From contig DMWU01000090.1 in the NCBI GenBank assembly GCA_003483125.1, positions 1 to 9,582 on the forward strand: DNA of 9,582 nt. The letters are read 5' to 3'. The position numbers and the translations under genes are program-made. This stretch comes from Erythrobacter sp. (GTDB lineage Bacteria > Pseudomonadota > Alphaproteobacteria > Sphingomonadales > Sphingomonadaceae). Under the pieces are notes generated by a model. The model did no database searches. It saw only the letters and a list, made by a program, of their open reading frames with translations, and was not told the DNA's origin. Below, in pieces: positions 1-7,554 of this stretch. How positions within the stretch are numbered: position 1 is the first letter of the stretch; every line of letters begins with the position of its first letter.

Positions 1-318
1 GGACCGCCGCCCGTGCCGCAGAATTGGGATTACTGGGCCGGGATGGCCTATCTGGCATTGATTGGATCGGTGGTGACTTTCCCATTGCATTACAACCTGG
101 TGCGGCAGATTGGGGCTGGAAAGACAGCATATAACGGCATCGTCACCGTTTGCGTGGCAATGCTGCTCTCAACGATCTTCGAGGATTATCGTTGGACGCC
201 GTTAACCGCTGGCGGAATGGCGCTGGCGCTGCTGGGCATGGTGCTGGCTCTGCGGGCCAGACGCCAGAAGAGTATCAAAGTCGGCCAGGCGACTGCCTTC
301 AGGCATGATGCCGATTAA
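1..318 (+). CDS. EamA/DMT-family membrane transporter, C-terminal part (5' end outside window)
   Basis: The reading frame is open to the left edge of the window, so this is the last 105 residues of a longer protein; a GTG at base 13 lies in frame but is unlikely to be the true start. Three hydrophobic stretches are visible (about window residues 12-29, 41-58 and 65-83), followed by a basic cytoplasmic-looking tail rich in Arg and Lys (ARRQK). The pattern of a small-residue loop (QIGAGKTA) before a helix, an acidic residue after it (IFEDYRW), then a Gly/Ala/Leu-rich last helix fits the second EamA repeat of drug/metabolite transporter superfamily proteins, which normally have ten helices and export small metabolites. 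The substrate cannot be told. The stop codon lies inside the 3' end of the convergent SDR gene. Family call is by pattern only; another polytopic membrane protein remains possible. Confidence 0.75.
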   Translation, partial: GPPPVPQNWDYWAGMAYLALIGSVVTFPLHYNLVRQIGAGKTAYNGIVTVCVAMLLSTIFEDYRWTPLTAGGMALALLGMVLALRARRQKSIKVGQATAFRHDAD

Positions 319-1096
319 GGCAGTCCAGCAATCCATCGCGATAAGTGGGATATTGCGGCGCCCAGCCTAGCACTCTCTTTGCCTTGCCGTTCGATACGCG
401 GCGGTTCTCCGAATAGAAGGCGCGCGCCATCGGCGATAAGTCTGCGTCATCGAGGCTCTGCAATGGAGGTGGTTGGACCCCCAGCAATCGGCATGCTTCC
501 TCGACTACAGCGTTCTGGCTGGCGGGAAGATCATCGGCCAGATTGTAAGCGCCCGCTGGCGCATCGCGCTCAATCGCTGCCAGAGCGCCGCTGACAATGT
601 CATCGACATGAACCCGGCTGAAGACTTGACCCGGTAAATCGATCCGTCGCGCCTTGCCCGATTTTACGCGCTCGATCGCGCTGCGGCCCGGCCCGTAGAT
701 CCCCGGCAATCTGAAGACCCGCGCGCCTAGATCCAGCCAGCGCAAATCGCATTCCGCCCGCGCTATGCGCCTTCCCCCGCCCACAGGCGCAGTTTCATCG
801 ACCCAGGCACCCTTTGTGTCGCCATAGACCCCAGTTGAAGAGAGATAGGCGATCCATTTGCCCTCCACCGTATTGCCGTAGCGGGCCAACACCGGATCAT
901 CGCCGCTCTCACGCTCTGGCGGGACAGAGGAGAGTATATGGCTCGCCTCCTCCAGGACTTTCCACACCTGCGCTTCGTCCTCGAAATCAAGGTTGCCAGC
1001 CCTGCCCGTGGCATCGACCCGCCAACCTTGCGAACGCAGGGCATCGGCGATGCGGCTGGCGGTATAACCGAGGCCGAAGATCAGGATTCGCTTCAT
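299..1096 (-). CDS. SDR-family NAD(P)-binding protein, atypical epimerase-like (YeeZ-type)
   Basis: A 265-residue protein starting at an ATG (MKRILIFGLGYTAS). The frame extends further upstream to 1345, but that extension lies antisense to pepN and precedes the Rossmann start, so the short form is chosen. The N-terminus has the beta-strand plus Gly-rich loop of a dinucleotide-binding fold (FGLGYTAS, residues 7-14). SSTGVYG (86-92) matches the serine strand of extended SDRs, followed by FRLPGIYGPGRS (128-139) and a substrate-domain segment VHVDDI (162-167), all typical of sugar-nucleotide epimerase relatives. The usual catalytic Tyr-x-x-x-Lys helix after SSTGVYG is not preserved: the equivalent region reads RAECDLRW (113-120). 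This suggests an atypical SDR, and reaction and substrate are unknown. It diverges from pepN with 51 bases between start codons; its 3' end overlaps the transporter gene by 20 bases. No strong Shine-Dalgarno is visible (TTGAG only). Confidence 0.85.
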   Translation of the reverse strand: MKRILIFGLGYTASRIADALRSQGWRVDATGRAGNLDFEDEAQVWKVLEEASHILSSVPPERESGDDPVLARYGNTVEGKWIAYLSSTGVYGDTKGAWVDETAPVGGGRRIARAECDLRWLDLGARVFRLPGIYGPGRSAIERVKSGKARRIDLPGQVFSRVHVDDIVSGALAAIERDAPAGAYNLADDLPASQNAVVEEACRLLGVQPPPLQSLDDADLSPMARAFYSENRRVSNGKAKRVLGWAPQYPTYRDGLLDCLNRHHA

Positions 1097-1147
1097 ATGC
1101 TCAACTAAGCGTTGGACTGCGCGCCAAAGCAACCTAAAATCGCAATC

Positions 1148-3781
1148 ATGGATATCACACAAAACCCAGACTTGGCCGATGCTGCGCCGACTCCGCATGA
1201 TCCGCAGGTCATCAGGCGCGAAGATTACCAACCCTTTCCCTGGCTGGTGCCGGAGATTTCTCTCGACTTCGATATGACGCTCGATGCCACGCGCGTCACC
1301 TCTCGGATGACCGTTGCGCGCAACGGTAAGGCGGAACATTCGCACACGATCAGGCTGAACGGTGACGGGCTGGAACTGCTTTCTGTCAGCGTTGACGGCC
1401 AGCCGGTCAATGACTGGTCGATGGATGAAGGCGACCTGATCCTGCCGCTATCGGGCGATGCGCATGAGATCGAGATTGCGACCGAGATCAACCCTGCGGC
1501 CAATACGCAGCTTGAGGGGCTTTACGCCTCGAACGGGATGCTCTGCACACAGTGCGAGGCAGAGGGGTTCCGCCGCATTACATTCTTTCCAGACAGGCCC
1601 GATGTCCTCTCAATCTTTTGCGTAAGGATGAGCGGTGCGAAGGCGCAATTCCCCATCCTTCTGTGTAATGGCAACAAGGTGGCAGAGGGTGAGGGCGAGA
1701 ACGGCACGCATTGGGCCGAGTGGCACGATCCATGGCCCAAGCCATCCTATCTCTTTGCCCTGGTGGCAGGCGATCTTTTTGCCAATTCATCCCGGTTCAC
1801 GACCATGGGTGGGCGCGAAGTTGAATTGAATGTCTGGGTTCGGGCCGAGGACCTGCCTCGTACCGACCATGCGATGGAATCGCTCAAGAATTCGATGAAA
1901 TGGGACGAGGAGGTTTTTGGCCGCGAATATGACCTTGATCTCTACAACATCGTCGCGGTCAGCGATTTCAACATGGGCGCGATGGAGAATAAAGGCCTCA
2001 ACGTCTTCAACACCAAATATGTGCTGGCCGATCCCGAAACCGCGACCGACGGCGATTTCGATGCAATCGAAGGCGTAATTGCGCATGAGTATTTCCATAA
2101 TTGGTCGGGCAATCGCGTCACCTGCCGCGACTGGTTCCAGCTTTCGCTGAAGGAAGGCTTCACCGTGCTTCGCGACCAGCTTTTCAGCCAGGACATGCAG
2201 GGCGAAGCGGTCAAGCGAATCGAGGACGTGCGCATCCTGCGCCTGGCGCAATTCCCGGAGGATTCGGGGCCGTTGGCGCACCCCATCCGGCCTGACAGCT
2301 ATCGCGAGATCAGCAATTTCTACACCGCCACGGTCTATAATAAGGGCGCAGAGGTAATCCGCATGATGCGCTCGCTTTCGGGTACAGAGCGATTCCGCAA
2401 AGGCACCGATCTCTATTTTGACCGGCATGATGGAGAGGCGGCGACCTGCGAGGATTTTGTCACCGCGATCGAGGAAGGCGCCGAATTGGACCTTGGCCAG
2501 TTCCGTCGCTGGTATGAGCAGGCAGGAACGCCTCGTGTCACCGCTTCATTGGCGCACGAGGGCGATGAGGTCACGCTAAAGCTCAGGCAGGAGGTGCCAC
2601 CAACTCCCGGGCAGGAAAGCAAGCAGCCTATGGTGATTCCGCTGCGGATTGCGCTGCTCGATCGCGAAACGGGCAAGCATGGCGGCGAAGAACTGGTGGT
2701 GCTCGACAATGAAGAGAAGAGCTTTGCTTTTTCGGGCCATGACTCGCTGCCGGTGCTTTCAATCAACCGCGGCTACACGGCGCCGGTGAAGATCGAACGC
2801 GAGGTTTCTCGTGAGGATCTTTTGCTTTTGGCAGCACACGATGATGATTCATTTGCGCGCTACGAAGCGATGCAGGAATTGGTTGTCGGCCATCTGGTAA
2901 ACGCTGCTCAAGGCTCGCTTGATGAGGCCGAGCGCGCATTGGGCGAAACTGCAATTGCCGATGCGATGCTGGCAGTGATCAATGACGCTTCGCTCGATGA
3001 TTCGATGCGTGGCGAATTGATGGTTCTGCCTGGTGTGACCTATCTTCTCGAGCAATTGGAGCGCCCCGATCCGGGCGTCATCCATGCCGAGCGAGAGGGC
3101 CTGAAGAAAGCTGTTGCAGAGCGATTGAGCGACGAATTGCGGGCGATTTATGACCGCGCCAATGCGGTTCCCTTTGCGATAGGCGGGGAGGCACGCGGCG
3201 CGCGCAAGGTCAAATCGACTGCGCTTGCATATCTCGCTGCATCCGATCCCGAGAACGCAGCCGAACTCGCGGCAAAGCAGTATCATGCCGCGAGCAATAT
3301 GACCGACCGCCAGGGGGCGTTGATGGTGCTGTGTGGTCTTGAAACGCCCGCGCGCGAAGAGTGCCTCAACGATTTCTATACCCGGTTCAAAGACAATGCC
3401 TTGGTGATCGACAAATGGTTCAGCATGCAGGCGCTGTCGCTGCACCCCAAAGTGCTCGATCACGTAAAAGCATTGGCGCAGCATCCCGATTTCACGCTGA
3501 AGAATCCCAATCGCGTTCGCTCGCTTTACATGGCGATGGGTGGCAATCCGCATGCCTTCCACGATGCGAGCTGCGAGGGCTATCGCATGATCGCTGACCT
3601 GATTATCGAGCTTGACCCAATTAATCCGCAGACTGCGGCGAGATTCGTCTCGCCATTGGGTCGTTGGCGCCGGATCGAGGAAAATCGTTCCGACCTGATG
3701 CGGCAGGAGCTCGAACGGATTTCGGCAAGCCCCGATCTGTCGCGCGATACAAGCGAGCAGGTCACCCGCAGTCTTGGCTGA
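1148..3781 (+). CDS. pepN: Aminopeptidase N (M1 family zinc metallopeptidase)
   Basis: An 877-residue cytosolic aminopeptidase, close in length to E. coli PepN (870). It removes N-terminal residues from peptides in the last steps of protein turnover. The exopeptidase motif GAMEN is at 277-281. The zinc site is HEYFH (His313, Glu314, His317) with the third ligand Glu336 in LKEGF, giving the M1 signature HEXXH-x18-E. Tyr397 in TVYNKG corresponds to the transition-state-stabilising tyrosine of PepN. By comparison with the E. coli enzyme, domains run roughly: beta domain 1-210, catalytic 211-460, Ig-like 461-560, helical C-terminal 560-877. No signal peptide. ATG at 1148 (MDITQNPDLAD) was preferred; an in-frame TTG at 1112 would add 12 residues of unconvincing sequence. 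No clear Shine-Dalgarno precedes either. The stop codon overlaps the pgeF start, suggesting a two-gene operon. Confidence 0.97.
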   Translation: MDITQNPDLADAAPTPHDPQVIRREDYQPFPWLVPEISLDFDMTLDATRVTSRMTVARNGKAEHSHTIRLNGDGLELLSVSVDGQPVNDWSMDEGDLILPLSGDAHEIEIATEINPAANTQLEGLYASNGMLCTQCEAEGFRRITFFPDRPDVLSIFCVRMSGAKAQFPILLCNGNKVAEGEGENGTHWAEWHDPWPKPSYLFALVAGDLFANSSRFTTMGGREVELNVWVRAEDLPRTDHAMESLKNSMKWDEEVFGREYDLDLYNIVAVSDFNMGAMENKGLNVFNTKYVLADPETATDGDFDAIEGVIAHEYFHNWSGNRVTCRDWFQLSLKEGFTVLRDQLFSQDMQGEAVKRIEDVRILRLAQFPEDSGPLAHPIRPDSYREISNFYTATVYNKGAEVIRMMRSLSGTERFRKGTDLYFDRHDGEAATCEDFVTAIEEGAELDLGQFRRWYEQAGTPRVTASLAHEGDEVTLKLRQEVPPTPGQESKQPMVIPLRIALLDRETGKHGGEELVVLDNEEKSFAFSGHDSLPVLSINRGYTAPVKIEREVSREDLLLLAAHDDDSFARYEAMQELVVGHLVNAAQGSLDEAERALGETAIADAMLAVINDASLDDSMRGELMVLPGVTYLLEQLERPDPGVIHAEREGLKKAVAERLSDELRAIYDRANAVPFAIGGEARGARKVKSTALAYLAASDPENAAELAAKQYHAASNMTDRQGALMVLCGLETPAREECLNDFYTRFKDNALVIDKWFSMQALSLHPKVLDHVKALAQHPDFTLKNPNRVRSLYMAMGGNPHAFHDASCEGYRMIADLIIELDPINPQTAARFVSPLGRWRRIEENRSDLMRQELERISASPDLSRDTSEQVTRSLG

Positions 3782-4523
3782 ATTTGCGAGAAGCCGCCTG
3801 CTTGAAGGAGTGCCGCACGGCTTTTTCGGGCGACAGGGTGGCGTCTCGACCGGAGTGGTTGGCAGCCTGCAATGCGGCTTTGGCGCAGAGGACAGGATTG
3901 AAGATGTGCGTGCGAATCGCCGGATCGCGACAGAGGCCGTTCGCCCTGGCGGCATCTTGGTAACGCCGCACCAGGTACATTCGCCAGATGTGTTGGCCGT
4001 GACCGAGCCATGGGCCGAAGATGCACGCCCGGCTGCGGATGCGCTCGTCACAGACAGGCCCGGGCTGGTTCTGGGCATCGTTACGGCTGATTGCGCGCCC
4101 GTTCTCTTTCTCGACAGGAATGCAAATGTGATTGGCGCGGCGCATGCGGGCTGGCGCGGCGCGCATGGCGGCGTACTGGAGAATACTGTCAATGCGATGC
4201 TGCAACTCGGGGCTAGCCGCCAGAATATTGCGGTCACCATCGGACCCTGCATCCAGCAGGCAAGTTACGAGGTTGATGACGGCTTTCTTGAGCGGTTCGA
4301 GGAAGAGGATTCGCGATTCTTTGTTGGGGGTCGTGCGGGCCACTGGCAGTTCGACTTGCCCGGTTATGCCAAGATGCGCCTCGAGCGTGCGGGCCTTCAG
4401 CATATCGAGAACCTCGGCCTCGACACTTACACATTGGAAGAAAGCTATTTTTCCTATCGTCGGGCCACACATAGGGGTGAAAAAGCCTATGGCAGGCAGA
4501 TCAGTCTGATCGCAGTTGCATGA
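3774..4523 (+). CDS. pgeF: PgeF/YfiH family protein (multicopper polyphenol oxidase fold, laccase-domain)
   Basis: A 249-residue protein of the YfiH/LACC1 family. E. coli PgeF is reported to edit peptidoglycan precursors by removing L-Ser wrongly joined to UDP-MurNAc, and other members have purine nucleoside phosphorylase/deaminase activities; which applies here cannot be told. The metal-site residues are present: His69 in HQVHSPDV, Cys107 in TADCAPVLF and His124 in AAHAGWRGA. Other family marks are GVPHGFFGRQGGVS (12-25), TIGPCI (155-160) and the C-terminal FSYRRATHRGE with GRQISLI. The start is a TTG at 3774, inside the last codons of pepN (8-base overlap). It is the earliest start available in this frame and the only one leaving a normal N-terminus; a GTG at 3810 would cut into the conserved GVPHGFF block. 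The overlap implies translational coupling to pepN. No terminator is seen after it. Confidence 0.93.
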   Translation: MAEFARSRLLEGVPHGFFGRQGGVSTGVVGSLQCGFGAEDRIEDVRANRRIATEAVRPGGILVTPHQVHSPDVLAVTEPWAEDARPAADALVTDRPGLVLGIVTADCAPVLFLDRNANVIGAAHAGWRGAHGGVLENTVNAMLQLGASRQNIAVTIGPCIQQASYEVDDGFLERFEEEDSRFFVGGRAGHWQFDLPGYAKMRLERAGLQHIENLGLDTYTLEESYFSYRRATHRGEKAYGRQISLIAVA

Positions 4524-4551
4524 ATGTGCATAGATAGTTCCGAAAACACGG

Positions 4552-4580
4552 TTGGCATTGCTGGCCTTTGCGTCTATCAG
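4552..4580 (+). promoter_or_regulatory. Candidate sigma-70-type promoter for petABC
   Basis: In the 200 bases between pgeF and petA, TTGGCA (4552-4557, 5 of 6 to the -35 consensus) is followed after exactly 17 bases by TATCAG (4575-4580, 4 of 6 to the -10). A transcript from here would have a leader of about 135 bases containing the palindrome at 4675-4696. This is a match by eye only; alternatives nearer petA (for example TTGCCC at 4646) had worse -10 partners. Confidence 0.3.
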
Positions 4581-4674
4581 CGCGCCCAAATCGAGGATAA
4601 GGCGAAGGCTTGTTCACGATTGTCCAGCGCGGGGGCGAATCAAATTTGCCCTCGATCGGTATTTGGGTAATGAG

Positions 4675-4696
4675 CGCCTTACTGGCCAGTAAGGCG
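4675..4696. repeat. Perfect 22-bp palindrome upstream of petA (possible operator or leader hairpin)
   Basis: The left arm CGCCTTACTGG (4675-4685) is followed without spacer by its exact reverse complement CCAGTAAGGCG (4686-4696). The right edge lies 27 bases before the petA ATG. As DNA this is the shape of a binding site for a dimeric regulator; as RNA it could fold as a 9-bp stem closed by a GGCC loop. It is not followed by a T-run, so it is a poor intrinsic terminator for pgeF. The palindrome is certain from the sequence; its function is inferred from position alone. Confidence 0.6.
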
Positions 4697-4723
4697 TAAT
4701 TGGCACGAGCAAGGTTAAGGCTG

Positions 4724-5299
4724 ATGGCTGAAACAACGGGCACCGCTGCACCGGAATCAATCGCGGATCAAAGCGATGAGGGTGTGCGTCGGCGCGACTT
4801 TATCAATATTGCGGCAGTAAGCGCGGCAGGGATTGGCGGTGTAGCTGCGGTCTATCCGCTGGTAAGCCAGATGTCTCCTTCGGCAGATGTGCTGGCAGAA
4901 AGCACTACCGAAGTGGACGTATCGGCGATTGAAGCCGGGCAGAGCATTAAGGCGATCTTCCGCAAGCAGCCGCTTTTCATCAAGCGATTGACCGCCGCCG
5001 AGATTGCGGATGCGAATGGCGTCGATGTTGCCTCGCTGCGTGACCCAGAATCGCTGGCTGACCGGACCAAGCCGGGCAATGAGGACATTTTGGTGACCAT
5101 GGGTGTTTGTACCCACCTTGGCTGCGTGCCGTTGGGCGCTGCCGAGGGCGAGGCGAAGGGCGAGTTTGACGGCTATTTCTGCCCTTGCCACGGTTCGCAC
5201 TACGATACGGCTGGTCGTATCCGTAAGGGACCTGCGCCAACCAATCTTGAAGTTCCAGAATATGAATTCACGTCTGACACGGTTATCCGCGTCGGCTGA
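4724..5299 (+). CDS. petA: Ubiquinol-cytochrome c reductase iron-sulfur (Rieske) subunit
   Basis: A 191-residue Rieske [2Fe-2S] subunit of the cytochrome bc1 complex, which passes one electron from ubiquinol at the Qo site to cytochrome c1. The cluster-binding boxes are CTHLGC (129-134) and CPCHGS (153-158): ligands Cys129, His131, Cys153 and His156, with Cys134 and Cys155 forming the usual disulfide. The N-terminus has a twin-arginine motif, RRRDFI (22-27), followed by a hydrophobic segment (about 28-48), as expected for a Tat-exported protein kept in the membrane by an uncleaved anchor, with the cluster domain in the periplasm. GPAPTNL (169-175) is a conserved structural segment. ATG at 4724 is chosen; an in-frame TTG at 4700 would add eight residues. 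AAGG at 4711-4714 is a reasonable ribosome binding site. First gene of petABC, 17 bases before petB. Confidence 0.97.
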   Translation: MAETTGTAAPESIADQSDEGVRRRDFINIAAVSAAGIGGVAAVYPLVSQMSPSADVLAESTTEVDVSAIEAGQSIKAIFRKQPLFIKRLTAAEIADANGVDVASLRDPESLADRTKPGNEDILVTMGVCTHLGCVPLGAAEGEAKGEFDGYFCPCHGSHYDTAGRIRKGPAPTNLEVPEYEFTSDTVIRVG

Positions 5300-5316
5300 G
5301 GTGTGAGAGAAAATCC

Positions 5317-6579
5317 ATGAGCTTTCCCTGGGCAACCCAGTACGAACCGCAAAACGGTTTCACAAAATGGATGGACGAGAGGCTGCCGCTTCCGCGCCTC
5401 GTCTATAATGCAGTGGGCGCCGGATACCCGGTACCGCGCAACCTCAACTATATGTGGAATTTCGGCGTCCTCGCCGGTTTCTGCCTTGTGCTGCAAATTG
5501 TCACGGGCGTGGTGCTGGCAATGCATTATGCTGCCGATGCCTCTGTCGCTTTTGGCAAGGTTGAGCACATTATGCGCGATGTGAACTGGGGCTGGCTAAT
5601 GCGCTATGCGCACGCCAATGGCGCCAGCTTCTTCTTTATCGTGATCTACATGCACATTTTCCGCGGCTTCTATTACAGTTCGTACAAGGCCCCGCGCGAG
5701 ATGATCTGGCTCCTCGGCGTTGTCATCTACCTGCTGATGATGGCTACCGGTTTCATGGGCTATGTTCTTCCCTGGGGCCAGATGAGCTTCTGGGGCGCCC
5801 AGGTGATTACGGGCCTGTTTGAGGCCATTCCGCTGATCGGCGGCCCTCTGAAGACACGGTTGCTAGGCGGTTTTGCGCCGGATGATGCGGCACTCAACCG
5901 CTTCTTCTCGCTGCATTATCTGCTTCCATTCGTGATTGCAGGCGTTGTGATCTTGCACGTTTGGGCATTGCACATTCCGGGATCTTCGAACCCGACAGGT
6001 GTAGAGGTGAAGCAGGAAAGCGACACCGTGCCTTTCCACCCATATTACACTGCCAAGGACGGTTTCGGGCTGGGTGTATTCATGATCCTTTTCACGATCA
6101 TGGTCTTCTTCCTGCCCAATATGCTGGGCCACCCCGATAACTATATCGAGGCCAACCCGCTTTCGACGCCGGCACTGATCGTGCCTGAATGGTACTACTG
6201 GCCGTTCTACGCGATCCTGCGCGCCTTTACGGTGGACTTCATGTTCATCCCGGCGAAGCTGCTGGGCGTGATCGCGATGTTTGCTGCGATCCTGATCTGG
6301 TTCATCCTGCCCTGGCTGGACAAGAGCCCGGTTCGTTCGGCCAAGTATCGCCCGCTCTATCGCAAGTTCTTCTGGATCTTGATGGTCGACCTGGCCGTGC
6401 TGTTCTATTGCGGCGGTGCACCGGCGGAAGAACCCTATGTGATGATGAGCCAGATCGCCACGGCGTACTACTTCCTGCACTTCCTGGTGATCCTGCCGAT
6501 CGTCAGCCAGATTGAAACACCAAAACAGCTCCCGAACTCGATTACCGACGCGGTACTCGGATCGGAAGGCAAGGCCTGA
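5317..6579 (+). CDS. petB: Cytochrome b subunit of the cytochrome bc1 complex
   Basis: A 420-residue integral membrane protein that carries the Qo and Qi quinone sites and two b hemes. The four heme ligands have the canonical spacing: His99 and His113 in one helix (14 apart), His200 and His214 in another (14 apart). The Qo-site PEWY motif is at 290-293. [14 protein letters not shown] (148-161) and [10 protein letters not shown] (219-228) are further hallmark segments. About eight hydrophobic helices are visible, including the terminal ones around 350-366 and 383-398. It is a stand-alone cytochrome b, not the cytochrome b/c1 fusion (fbcH) known from some rhizobia, since petC follows as a separate gene after 33 bases. 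The ATG at 5317 has GAGAGA (5305-5310) six bases upstream as a good ribosome binding site. Synonym fbcB. Confidence 0.98.
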   Translation: MSFPWATQYEPQNGFTKWMDERLPLPRLVYNAVGAGYPVPRNLNYMWNFGVLAGFCLVLQIVTGVVLAMHYAADASVAFGKVEHIMRDVNWGWLMRYAHANGASFFFIVIYMHIFRGFYYSSYKAPREMIWLLGVVIYLLMMATGFMGYVLPWGQMSFWGAQVITGLFEAIPLIGGPLKTRLLGGFAPDDAALNRFFSLHYLLPFVIAGVVILHVWALHIPGSSNPTGVEVKQESDTVPFHPYYTAKDGFGLGVFMILFTIMVFFLPNMLGHPDNYIEANPLSTPALIVPEWYYWPFYAILRAFTVDFMFIPAKLLGVIAMFAAILIWFILPWLDKSPVRSAKYRPLYRKFFWILMVDLAVLFYCGGAPAEEPYVMMSQIATAYYFLHFLVILPIVSQIETPKQLPNSITDAVLGSEGKA

Positions 6580-6612
6580 GCGCCAGTTAGAGGATAGAAG
6601 AAAGACAAGCCA

Positions 6613-7476
6613 ATGATACGTCCACTTTCCATTCTCGTCGGCCTGGGCTTTTCGGTTGCGGTACTATGGGCATTCGGTAGCGGCGCCTATGTTGCCATGA
6701 CCGAAGGTACTGGCGAACTATCTGCCGAATATGCGATTCATGAGAAGCCTCATGGTCCAGAAGGCGGGTTCAGTTTTGAAGGCCCGCTGGGCAAGTTCGA
6801 TCGTGCTCAGCTGCAGCGCGGTTTCCAGGTCTACAAAGAAGTCTGCGCCGCCTGCCATGGCCTGAAATTTGTGGCGTTCCGCAATTTGCAGGAAATTGGC
6901 TTCAACGAAGCAGAGGTGAAGGCGATTGCAGCGGCTACGCCGGTTCCGGGTATCGATCGCAATACTGGTGAAGCGACTACGCGTTCTGGCTTGCCAACGG
7001 ACTATTTCCCGTCGCCATATGCCAATGATGTGGCAGCGGCTGCGGCAAACAACAACGCCATTCCGCCAGACCTTTCGCTGATGACCAAGGCACGCAAGGA
7101 CGGCAGCAACTATGTCTATTCGCTGCTCAAGGGTTATGGCGAACCTGGCGATCCGGAAGTGATGGCCAAGTATCCTGAATTCGAGACGGGTGCGGGCCTC
7201 TATTTCAACAAGTACTTCAAGAACGTGAACATCGCCATGGCGCCGCCTCTGACTACAGACGGCCAGGTTACCTATGCCGAAGGCAATCCGGAGCCGACCA
7301 TCCAGCAGATGAGCGCCGACGTTGCCGCTTTCCTTTCCTGGGCCGCGGAGCCCAAGATGGAAGAGCGCAAGAAGACAGGCCTGTGGTTCCTTGGCTTCAT
7401 GATCTTTGTTACGATCCTTGCTTATCTGTCCAAGAAGCAGGTTTGGGCGGGGCTAAAGACAGGCCGCAAAGACTGA
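6613..7476 (+). CDS. petC: Cytochrome c1 subunit of the cytochrome bc1 complex
   Basis: A 287-residue c-type cytochrome that accepts electrons from the Rieske protein and hands them to soluble or membrane-bound cytochrome c in the periplasm. The heme-attachment motif is CAACH (78-82), with the family block RGFQVYKEV just before it, and Met209 in NIAMAPPL is the expected axial ligand. PPDLSLMTKAR (151-161) is a typical c1 segment. A C-terminal membrane anchor spans about 257-272 and ends in a basic tail. The N-terminus (3-21) is hydrophobic after Arg3; SGA at 23-25 could be a signal peptidase site but is not a strong AxA, so an uncleaved anchor is possible. The ribosome binding site is weak: GAGGA at 6590-6594 is distant and AGAAAG nearer. 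Last gene of petABC; a strong terminator follows. Confidence 0.97.
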   Translation: MIRPLSILVGLGFSVAVLWAFGSGAYVAMTEGTGELSAEYAIHEKPHGPEGGFSFEGPLGKFDRAQLQRGFQVYKEVCAACHGLKFVAFRNLQEIGFNEAEVKAIAAATPVPGIDRNTGEATTRSGLPTDYFPSPYANDVAAAAANNNAIPPDLSLMTKARKDGSNYVYSLLKGYGEPGDPEVMAKYPEFETGAGLYFNKYFKNVNIAMAPPLTTDGQVTYAEGNPEPTIQQMSADVAAFLSWAAEPKMEERKKTGLWFLGFMIFVTILAYLSKKQVWAGLKTGRKD

Positions 7477-7500
7477 TACAGGTCAGGCACTGAATTCCAG

Positions 7501-7543
7501 GGCGCCCCGCTATCTGTCGAAGATGGCGGGGCGCTCTCATTTT
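7501..7543 (+). terminator. Intrinsic terminator of the petABC operon
   Basis: The arm GCGCCCCGCTATCT (7502-7515) pairs with AGATGGCGGGGCGC (7521-7534): a 14-bp stem with one G-U pair, closed by a 5-base loop. The tail reads CTCATTTT (7536-7543), so the U-tract is short. It begins 24 bases after the petC stop. The hairpin is strong but the short, interrupted U-run could allow readthrough into apt, whose ribosome binding site begins directly afterwards. Confidence 0.85.
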
Positions 7544-7554
7544 GAAGGGATGAA

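Noticed and set aside
1063..1068. TATAAC resembling a -10 box upstream of pepN
   Set aside because: It is explained by codons of the SDR Gly-rich loop on the other strand, and no acceptable -35 lies 16-18 bases upstream.
1787..2428. 213-codon open frame on the minus strand opposite the pepN catalytic domain
   Set aside because: Covers the GAMEN and HEXXH coding region on the other strand; its residue pattern mirrors codons of pepN and has no family features.
2849..4252. 467-codon open frame on the minus strand opposite the 3' part of pepN and most of pgeF
   Set aside because: Both genes opposite are unmistakable families with intact motifs. The antisense product shows no recognisable domain and looks like a composition effect of GC-rich codon use, though it is long for such a shadow.
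4517..4533. TGCATGAATGTGCA at the end of pgeF, resembling a small inverted repeat
   Set aside because: Short and imperfect around its centre, partly within the coding region, with no T-run; not distinguishable from chance.
3762..4589. 275-codon open frame on the minus strand opposite pgeF
   Set aside because: Entirely antisense to the conserved PgeF coding region, with no domain and no sensible ribosome binding site.
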